From positions 92,398 to 156,397 of the forward strand of contig WNNJ02002391.1 of assembly GCA_012934845.2 (NCBI GenBank): a stretch of 64,000 bases of DNA, read 5' to 3'. The position numbers and the translations under genes are program-made. Within the stretch, counting starts at the first letter, position 1, and each line of letters begins with the position of its first letter. Below, piece by piece: positions 1 through 10,600 of this stretch. The DNA comes from Pomphorhynchus laevis (taxonomy: Eukaryota; Acanthocephala; Palaeacanthocephala; Echinorhynchida; Pomphorhynchidae). The notes beneath the pieces were generated by a model, which ran no database searches, was not told where the DNA came from, and worked only from the letters and a program-made list of their open reading frames with translations.

Positions 1-152
1 GATTTATATATTTTACTATTTTCTGTTTGATGGTATTTTTATAGTAAGTAACCCATTTTAAAATATGCATCTATTTAATTATTTAAATGATTTTGAAGTT
101 TAAAATATGCATCTATTAAATTATTTAAATCATTTTGAATAAATTCAATATC
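1..152 (-). mobile_element. Penelope-like element, 3' end fragment
   Basis: The sequence is the reverse complement of the end of the reverse-transcriptase region and adjoining 3' segment of the PLE at 5430-7180; the stretch gatttatatattttactatt also occurs beside the PLE copy at 14231-14250. A piece of about 45 bp starting aaaatatgcatctatt is repeated in tandem within it. The copy runs off the left edge of the window, so its true length is unknown. Confidence 0.6.
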
Positions 153-655
153 ACTGATTTTGATTTTAAATTATTTATATGATTTTAAATGATCTAGCAT
201 ATTGTGTTCTTTTCTCATTTATGAAGTTAATAGCACCGGTTTAATTTTTCTTCCACTAATTGTATATACAATTATTCTTCCATTTCGTACAAACTGTATA
301 AAACGAGTAATGCCTTTAGCCGAAATATTAAAACAAATATTACTAATAAATCGACTCGAATTATAATGTAAAAGCTTCTAGCAAACATTCCTTAATAATT
401 TCGTATGTACACTTCCGAAATATAAGAATTAAATTAGAATATTTCCGCTATTAGTTGTTGCTAAACAAATTTCTTCGTTTATTGACATTTTGGGTTAAAT
501 GGCAAATCGTTTAAAGAAAAATTGACACTTTTTAGACAATGAAGTGATTGTTGGTTTTTAAATATAAGCAGATAAATTGTAAGTTAATCTAAGCACATAA
601 CATTATTTGATTAATCAACAAATAATACTAAAAATTTTGGCTAAATAGAAACCAA
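153..655. other. AT-rich non-coding stretch
   Basis: No ORF, repeat or RNA gene was recognised. A short T-run near 636-641 (read on the minus strand) could serve as the RNA polymerase III terminator of the adjoining tRNA-Sec gene. Confidence 0.4.
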
Positions 656-742
656 CGCCACCGAGGTAGAATCGAACCACTCTGTCTGTCGACAGCTACA
701 GGTTTGAAGCCTGCACCCAGGACCACCCAGGATCACGATGGC
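656..742 (-). tRNA. tRNA-Sec: Selenocysteine tRNA, anticodon TCA
   Basis: The 87-nt minus-strand sequence folds as a eukaryotic tRNA-Sec. The acceptor stem has 9 positions (GCCATCGTG with CTCGGTGGC), including the T-T opposition at position 8 that human tRNA-Sec also has, followed by discriminator G. There is a 6-bp D stem (CCTGGG with CCTGGG), an anticodon arm TGCAGGCTTCAAACCTGTAG that matches the vertebrate arm as remembered, anticodon TCA at 705-707, a long variable arm CTGTC-GACA-GACAG and a 4-bp T stem (GTGG with CTAC). This is the 9/4 architecture read by SerRS, PSTK, SepSecS and eEFSec to insert selenocysteine at UGA. The upstream side on the minus strand (about 755-775) is AT-rich and could hold the TATA element used by these genes. 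No break is seen, so it looks functional. Confidence 0.95.
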
Positions 743-1621
743 AATAGCACTAATTTTAATTTAAATAAAAAGGTTTCTGATATTTTTTAAAAATTATTTT
801 GAAAATAAAATGATAATTAATATATAACTAAGTCAACAACGTTTTCAAAATTTGGTTACATTTGAGCGGAAAATATTTTACATTTATTTTTATTTTTTAA
901 TAATAAATTGTTTTTACAATTTACTTTCAATTATTAAAAATATCGATTAACCAATCAATCTCTTTATAAAAAATAAGGAAATCACTGTAATTATTAATAT
1001 AATTACTTAAATGAATAATATATTATAACTTAAGCATTTTCAATTTAAATTACTAAAAGTTGTCAGTTTAATTTGGACACTTCTGTCCAAATAAACTGAT
1101 TTCAAAATGTGAAAAAATTACATTTTGAATAAAAATGTTAAATAAAACATCAATTAAAGTATTTTTAATTAAACATCAGAATTAAAACATTTCAAAATGT
1201 GAAATCGCTATCGATTATAAATTTTATTCGATAGAGATGTCTGTAACATTGTTGCAAATGCTGAATGTATTTAAAAAGATTAAGGCTATAAGTTTAGCCT
1301 TACTAGTCAGACATAAATTACAAAGTAAACAAGAAAACAGCAATTTCCTAAATAAAAATTGAATTTTGATCGCTTCAACCCATTTGAGCACAAATTAAAA
1401 TCTAACTAGATCTCAACTAGTACGAAAATCATGATCATACGTTATCAATCATTTAGTTATTCGGAAAAGTTAGTTTATTTATTTAGTATCTTTAATATAT
1501 AATAAACTTTGGATTTCAATTTACAAATAAAATAATTCGTTTAAAGTTATTTTAAAGTTATTAGTCACGAAAAGTTAATATAAAATAATAAAATAATTTC
1601 GCAGTTTGTGTGATAGCATAA
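743..1621. other. AT-rich intergenic stretch
   Basis: No gene was recognised between tRNA-Sec (minus) and the proposed first exon of YJU2B (plus). The two genes are divergent, so this roughly 880-bp stretch probably holds both promoters. No motif stands out clearly enough to name. Confidence 0.35.
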
Positions 1622-1624
1622 ATG
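1622..1624 (+). CDS. YJU2B: YJU2B proposed exon 1 (start codon only)
   Basis: ATG is followed directly by a donor gtaaaa, and the next exon opens GGTGAACG in phase 0, giving the family N-terminus M-G-E-R-K-G. Some relatives also split the gene right after ATG. Another upstream ATG or a trans-spliced leader cannot be excluded. Confidence 0.5.
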
Positions 1625-4600
1625 GTAAAACTTTATTTTAAATGATAAAACTTTATTTTGTAATTTTTTGAAATTATTCATGTGAAGACAATATTCCGTT
1701 ACTCAATCACAATTTGATCGATAAGCAAAGCAAACATCATTTATTTTATCCCAAATTTATGGATATTTAATTTAATAATAAATAATTTTTTTGCTGATGT
1801 CCTCGTCCGTATTTTTTGGTGTAAGAATAAAACAGCAATTTATTGTATAAAGTTTGCTAAAATTGGGTATTTAATACTTGTCTTAAATTTCTGATATCTA
1901 ATGATTTACATTAGAATTATCTTTAGATAAGGGAAAACCTGTTTTATTATTAGATGACGTATTCTACGAAACTCGATAATGAATTTTAAGGAAGATAGAG
2001 CAAATTCATATGTTATCTTAATTTAAACTCATTATTTATAAAATTAATTTAATTATCATAATTTTTATTCTATTAAATATTTTATTTAATTAAATGCATC
2101 TCCTCTGTAAGCACTTTTCAGTCACTAAACTTTTTGACAATTGATAATACCAATACAATGAGCTAAGATGTGTTGTGGGTATTGTATTTCATATGACGTA
2201 GTTACTAAAGTTTGAACTTTGAAACTTAATTTGATATTTTTTCAATAGCTAAAACTTTATCATTTTATTTTAGGGTGAACGTAAAGGACAGAATAAGTAC
2301 TATCCACCAGATTTTGATTGGAAGGTACATCCATCGCTGAACGCATACCATGGAACTCACGCTCTCCGTGAAAGAGCACGTAAATTAGATCGTGGAATTC
2401 TAATCATAAGGTTTGCACTTTCTAACTATAATATAATAATAAGTGTTAATATATTAATTATTAAACTAAGTTCAGGACAACGTTTTACGTAATGAATCAA
2501 ATTATACAAATATTGTATCAGCAAATTTTATATTATAATTTATTATCATATTATGCCTATTTTAACTGATATGTTTACGAGACTATTAAGTAAATATATA
2601 AACTAATTATATTATAATTAATCATATTATAATTAATAGTTTCAATATATTAATTATCAAAATATTGTAATTTTAATATTAATTAAAGTTAAATTAATTA
2701 TATAAAGCTAATTGATTAGAACGAAGCTCTACGTAATTCATCAAATGAACATCTATATAAGTTAACGGTTACATTATTTAAGTCAACGCTTTACTATTTT
2801 TGTCCGGGTATCCACTAACCTTGACCACATTTGAACATCATGTGTGTCTAAATAAAATTTTTAACGTTTATCTTGTGACTCATCTTTAGCGAATTACAAT
2901 TGTGTAATATTATTAAATAAACATTTGTACATGTCGCATTATTTAATAAAATTGGGAATTTAGTCTAGATGGAGTGAAGACGAAAATGACTAAAATGTAC
3001 ATATTACATTTATATCAAAAACTATAGTATTTTTCATATATTATTTTCCATTGTGTACTGAAGATTTATTTATCTACATTAAATTATAAAAACTCAAAAT
3101 TTTTATAAAAGATAAAAAAGATTTAATTGAAACTTTATTAAAATTATTAAATACTTTTATGTTTGCTACTCTATGATTTGCATTTGAAATTAAAATTCTT
3201 TCTGAATTGCCTCTCGTACAGAAACCAGAATTTTTATATAATTATTTAAATATAATAATATTAATTAATATAAATATATTGATAATATAATATTAATATA
3301 ATTATATATTAATATAATATATAAATATATTGATAATATTATATTATATATACTTTGTCACTGCGTGATACATTATACTATCAAATTATATATACTAGTA
3401 TACTTGATACATGGAAGTACCGTCTTCCATATTGATTAAAGTTAAATGAAAGCAAGAAACTATTGATTTAATAAAACTACTTTTGAGAATAATTCAAGAA
3501 TTGTTTGAGATTTGAAGGAAACTTAATAATTTGATAAAAAAATCCTCAGACCTGTGGAAATCGTTTCGTACTGTATCAAATATTAATTGAATAATTTGTA
3601 TAAATTTCTACTGTAGGTTCGAAATGCCATTTAATATTTGGTGTGAAAAATGCGATAATCACATCGGCATGGGTGTGCGTTACAATGCAGAAAAAAGCAA
3701 GGTAGGCATGTATTACACTACACCTCTTTGGCGTTTTCGAATGAAATGCCATCTTTGCGATAACCACTTTGAAATAGATTCAGATCCAAAGGTAGTGTGC
3801 CTTTTTGAAAGAAGTATTAACAATCTAGCAGATTTAAACAAATTAGAATTTTACCTACGTTATAAAATCAGGAGCGCGTCGAGAAGAGCTACGATGGGAT
3901 GCTAAGGATAATGAACAGATTGTACCTGATTGTAAGTTCATTTTAAATGGATCTGGTATTACTTATGAAGTATAAGTCATATTCAAATATTTTCTGAAAT
4001 CTTGGTAGGCAAATGATTTATTAATAAAATATCATAAAATTAAATGATTTTAATTTAAAAAAAATAAGTTAAATAAATTATTAATAAATAATTTAAAGTT
4101 ATTTTATCAATTGATTAACATATAAATTGATTTGTTAAATAAATTTATAAAATGGAACAAATAGATAAAAATTCATTTATTATATATTATTTAAGTTTAA
4201 GATATTTAAGTTATCCACTTCCTTGAATTTAGCACACACATTGCCAAGCGACATTAAGTTGCAAAACGAAGGGACCTAAAAACTTATTGGAGCCACAGAC
4301 TTGACTCTCAAGTTCTGTGGCTTCTTGTATCAATTCGCGAAGCTTTCTTTCTAGAACGCTAACCTCCTGGTGATGTTTTTTTGAATAGTGGCAGAATTGG
4401 GGCGAGGTGTTTTTTGTAGAATTATTTGGCAGTAGACTCCAATAAACATAAATTTCACTTTATTTTACTTGAATCCAAAGTGCAAAAGGAGTACAAACTC
4501 ATAAGTATATCGACAAAGTCTGCTAGCATTACATTTGGGTAAATGATATACGTTTGAGGACCACGAGATAACCTCTGTACATGCTCGATTTATTGCTATA

Positions 4601-7600
4601 TCAAAATTGGAAAACCAAATGTCCGTGATTGACCGATCAGCAAGAAGCTCAGCGCGTTCCTCGAGTATCGCTCAGTTGTATACGGAATCCACACTGCAAA
4701 CTAGATTTGATCGAGTTTGTAAAGGGCAATTCTCATTGGGCACATCGCAAGATGAATTATGTAATTTATCTCGAACTATCGCCATAGTCAAATTCGCCGG
4801 GCCACTAATATTATCACCTACTAATCGATCACGGTTACAGCAGTTTGGAGCAGAACAGTCCGAGCAATGTCTTCCAGCTTTAGCACATTTTCACCCATTG
4901 CCAACTGCATTCTGCCCATTACATCCACAGCATCTGGGATAGTTTCGAGGTTTGCCTCTTGTCATTGCGAATCAAGCCGATTGTACGGACAGTTAATTGT
5001 GTGGCGGATATCTCTTCGAACCGGTAAATGAAGCGGCTTCGTCACCGTTCTGCCCGCTAGTCAGATCCCTTGTATCCCGGGATGACTGTGTAACGATTTC
5101 GATCGCAGTCAAATCAGGACTATCTGTCTTGCCTTTCCTTTTTTATACTGTGTATTTTGTAACAATTCCTAATCAGAAGAATTGACAAAATTACGGTCAA
5201 AGATTGGAATTCAGTTGGCTCGTTCAATTTCGATGTGTATTCGCGGTTGTATGTTTTTTATATCTCAAATGTAAGTAGTTTATTTTCAAGAATGTTTAAA
5301 CACGTCAATCACGGGAATAAATATAGATTAATGACTATATATAATGTATAATGTATATAATGACTTAAATTCTTACTTTGGTAAGCTGATTATAAGGAAA
5401 ACCTTAAATACATCTAAGATTAAAATTTGGAAATATTATATATTTATTAAAATTAAAAAAAATAACGAACAATAAAAAAAGAAAGATACAATTAATAAAG
5501 ATATGTATACGGAACTTACTAAATTAAGATATAACTATAAAATAACAACTATTGATAAAGCTGGTAATAACTTTGTCTTATGCAAAAAGTTTTATTTAAG
5601 TCTACACGCAACATAAACGCAGTAATTTGAGTTTAAAACAATTACAAGTAACTGTTCAATATTGAAAAAAGGATATCAAGGTTGAATCAGATAATAAAAC
5701 TAATATTTTATTGTAATCCAAAATTACAAAAATCCAATAAGACATAAGTTCATTTGTAGTGCGTTTAAATGTACATTAAAACCACTTTCTGTCTATATGA
5801 ATAAAATACTTAAAGTAATTAAAGCACACTTTAAAAAATATTGCAAGGTAATCGAAATTAATACTGGTATAAAACACTATTTCAGTATTAATTCTACAAA
5901 AGAATTTTTAGAACAGACAAAAGGAATAAATTTTCAAAATATAAATACATACGATTTTAGTACGCTTTATACAAATCTAGATTTAGTAGATATTAAAGAA
6001 GCGTTAGTAAAATTAATTAATCTTATATTCGGAAAAAGATATACATATATATGTTATAATAATTATAACGCCTATCTAACAAAAATTAAACCATCAAATA
6101 AATATAAATATATGGATAAAATTGAATTATTAGAACCCTCAAGTATTTTGATAAATCAAAATTATTTAAAATTATCTATATTTAGACAAGTAAAATGTGT
6201 TACAATGGGAGGTAATAGTAGCCCAATTATAGCTGACTTGTTTTAAAGCTTTATAGAATATTAATTTGTTCATACCTGTTTAAAATATAAATTTAAACTA
6301 TATAAACATATGAAATATATGTTTGGATATATTGATGATATATGTGCATTTAACTCTAATATTTTTTATTCAATAAGTGAACAAATTTATTCAATTAGCC
6401 TTATTCTTAATAAAAATAATATTAATGATAAAGAAGGTATATATCTAGATATGAACATTAAATTAACATCAATTAAAGATGACATATTTAAATTTACAAG
6501 AAACATATTTTTGCATAAGCATTCATGCATACCATATAATATAAAATATAATACATTAAATAATGAAATTTTAAGAATTGCCATAATATGTAATGATATT
6601 GACTTTCTTCAAAATCATTTAAATAATTTAATTGTTATATATGTTAAACTTGGTTATAATAAAAATACAATCAAACGGAAAATAGTAAAATATATGAATC
6701 AACAAAATATTATTAAAAATAAATTTAAAATCATAAGGGGATAATTTTTATGGATTATAAATAATATACATTGTATTAGAATAAGATCGTGGATAATTGC
6801 ATTTTATCAGAGGAAATACATCATTAGAATGTATCTGGCCTTGCTGCTATTTTAGGTTGAGAAATCGGGGCCGAAACCTTATAACATAGCAGTTCCTCCT
6901 GATGACCTCTAATCCTTATTCTGATAGAACGTATGTTATTTATTTGTCAATTCATAAAAATTGGCTTTTGTTTTAAATTTCAATTTTAAAATTAAACTTG
7001 ATATAAATTATATAAAATCTTATATAACAATTATTTATTATTTATAATTATTAATAATTTTTTAATTATTTATAAATTATTATTTTAGTTTTATTTAGAC
7101 TTATTTTTTAATTTATAATTAATGTAAAATACGTAGACTCAGTTAGTTGATCTAATTTTTGAATACAAATTTTTAAATAGATAATCAAACGGTTCAAAAC
7201 AATAAATATATAAAAGGGAACAATTGGATAAAACTTTTGTATTTATTATATATATTATTCAAATTAATTATCAATTTACTAAATTGATGTATTATTGAAT
7301 ACATATCATTATTAAATATATAAATCAAATGGCTTAATTAAATAAATTGTTTTTATAAAATAAAAATTTAATTGGAGACTAAGTTCTTAAATAGAATAAT
7401 TACATTAAATAATTAATTAATCAAGTAAATTATTGCGCACTAAAAAGTTTATACTTTAATAAATTTTAAAGTAAAATTTATTAAATTATAAAATATTTAA
7501 TAACTTCGTTTAAACCGACTAGAATTGTGATTGTCATACGTGAAAATTATAATTTATTAAATTATAAAACGGTAAAAAAGCAGGTGTCCATTAAATTTGA

Positions 7601-10600
7601 ATTTATCGAATTTGATTTGTCTTAAATTTTAAAAATTCAGAATATTTTCAATTTAATTATTTAATTCAGCCATTAAGCTAAACGGATTGAAATATGTTGC
7701 TAGCAATAAACAAAAAAGAACTCTGGTATTATCATATTCAGCAATATTAATTTATTGATATTTAATATTTATCATTTTAAAAACTGATGTTGTATATTGA
7801 TTGATAAAGTATCGTACATGAACAGAAATAACCATCCACGACAAAAGATACTTATTTATTAAAATTTTTGACTTCACAATTAACACGGCAACGATAACAA
7901 CTAGACCTGGGTGAAAATCGACCTCTCGTACATCATTAACTCAGTGTCCAAGAGCACACTTAAGAGCAGTGATCCGAGAGAACGCCCAGAGCTCTTGCCG
8001 TGGTTAAGCCCTTGCAGTCGACTTTGCAGCCACCCACCCCAACACGCCACATACACTCTATCCACTGCCACAACTCGTCGCTGCCAGATTGTACGCTGTC
8101 AATGTCAAGGACAGAATATATAAGGACAGGGTCGAAGCAGCGAGATGTACGTTTTCAGCCGCCGGAGTGGAGACCTTTGGTGGATTGAACGACGAAGGAA
8201 ACAGAGGGATCAAATAAGTTACGAATAATATAAGCAGGATAATCGGAATCTGATACGCTGTGACGGTCACACGGTTATATCAGAGCATCTCCATCAGACG
8301 AATAAGAGGCAATGCCAAAGCCATATTAGCTGCACTCGACCAGCTTCCAATAATGACTTTTGATTATGGCCAACAGGAAACGTCCTAATCTGAGAAACGT
8401 CATTTTTAATTCTATTATGATAATTATTAAATTATCATAAAACACAATATTTTATTTATAATTAAATTATAAAATTTACTTTAATTTAATTTAATAATCT
8501 GGTTTCAATTAAGTTTAATTTGTCAGAATTAGATTTGTCTTAAATTATGCAAATTGTAACTTTTGTATTATGTAAACTCATATATTATATTTTGTGTTTA
8601 TTAATTATAAGGTTAACTTTGCTGCATTTTTCCATCAAAACTTAATTTTTAAAGAAAGCTTTATTTAACCATTCATTTGAATTAGCAATTATCAAGACAT
8701 AAATCATAATTTAACAGCCACACAATAAATACACGATCAATAGCAAAATAGTGTTATCAAATTACAAATTTAAACTTTGTTTCATATGACTTAATAAACT
8801 TTGTTTAGTATACACTAAAACATATTTACAAAACAGTGATATCACCTTAAACTACAGCTTTTATCTATAGCAATTAGTCTTAAATTAATGTATGGCTTTA
8901 TTACACCAGAGCGTTATTTAATAATTAAGGTATTTTAATTATATGTTTATCCATATTAAATAAATGTAAAGTATTTATTGTAATTCATAATAAAGTACTC
9001 ACATAATTTTACTTATATTTTATTGCTAGTAAAATTATTATTATTAAACTCATTGAAAATAAAGAAAAAGGGCAAAACAGAATAGGCTTATACAAAGAAT
9101 TCGTGTTTTTAATTTAAAATAATTTAAAACGTCCATTAGTTAGAGAATATTTCATTGTTGAACATGCTGGTCACAAGTTTAAAATCGATGATAATGAGCA
9201 TCTAAATTGAATACAAGCTTTAGAAGGTACCGATTTTGTCTCAATTAACTCTGTAAACTTTAATTGCATATTTCTCCCAGTTTATTAAATTTTATAAAAA
9301 GTTTTTCAGCAATAACTACACAACAATTATCGTTTAACAATAAACATGTAATTGTTTTGTGTAACCGTCATTTATCATATGCTATAGCGGAAGGCGATAA
9401 GCAGCTCATGGCCGTTAATCCGATGTACAAGGTCCAACACAAAATACAGGATGAAAAGAAGGCATCTGTAGGGTTACCGGATTTGGACAGACTTGAACAT
9501 GATCAGATGCGATGGAAAGACGATTACAAACTAAACTGCGTATTGCGAGATAAGTTTCGAGTATGTCTTTAATGTAAAAATTAAATTTTAAGTTTAATCG
9601 GATTTCAATTAAATTTCCAGTGTTCGATACTTAAGCTCTAATTTGAATATAATAACGAAATCTAGCTTAAATTTAAGTATATCACGTTATATACTCAAGT
9701 ATGAATTCAAAAAAGTAATAATAATTTAAGTATATTAATAATTTAAGTATATCCAGTTATATACACGTTTATGAATGCAAAGTATATAACTTTGCATTCA
9801 TAAATGTATTAATATTATTATTCTCAATGTATTAATCGTACTTAACACTATTTCGAAACTCTTTGAAAGGCTCATTTCGCGCCAAGTCATGTCGTACATA
9901 AATTCATCAAACCATCTTCGTAAATATCAAGCTGCATACCATAAAAACATTTCCACTGAAACTGCTTGTCATAAGGCATTCGGTGATATTCTCTTGGCTC
10001 GCGATCAACTGTTAACTTCCCTGACTATTTCGCTTGATTTATCGTCGAATTTTGACATTGTAGATATCTCTATTTTCCTTCACATCCTTTTACATCGTTA
10101 TGGCTTCTCCACTTCTACCCTCAAATAGTTCTCGTTATATCTTACCGGCTGCTCTGCCACTGTATCATCCGGCAATGCAGTTAGTTCATCGTTCGCTATA
10201 TCACGTGGTGTACTGCAAGGCTACGTCCTCAACTCCATATTGGTCAATTTTCTCCTTTGAGATATGGGTGTACTTTGCTTAGCATTCAAATGTTATTTCA
10301 TGCAATATACATACGACATCCTTATATATTCGTCCGCACCCAATTCATCGTCAAATACTCTCCTCGCACCGGTTTCATCCTGCCTAGAATCCCTATTTTA
10401 CCATCTTTTATCAATTAGAATGGTGGTAAATCCCACGAAATCTGGTGTTCTTTAGATTCACTTTTCCCGCATCCAGATTCCCTCTTATCCTGCTCTCTTT
10501 TCCAATGAACATCGCCTTCCTTGTGTGGATTCGCTAACATTTCTCGGACTAATTATAGACTCTTATCTAGTTCTCATAATTTTCACTAAGAAAGTTTCGT

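Larger units (their letters stand above)
3932..9387 (+). other. YJU2B intron 4, packed with element remnants
   Basis: This 5.4-kb intron lies between the GTAAGT donor at 3932 and the acceptor tatag at 9387. It holds a minus-strand Cys-cluster RT fragment, a plus-strand PLE and a plus-strand Cys-cluster RT C-terminal fragment. Spans 3935-4200, 5211-5430, 7181-7930 and 8376-9387 are AT-rich and show nothing recognisable. Confidence 0.7.

Noticed and set aside
4607-5185. Plus-strand ORFs at 4607-4942 and 4997-5185
   Set aside because: The minus strand reads a coherent Cys-rich protein in the same place; the plus frames are shadows.
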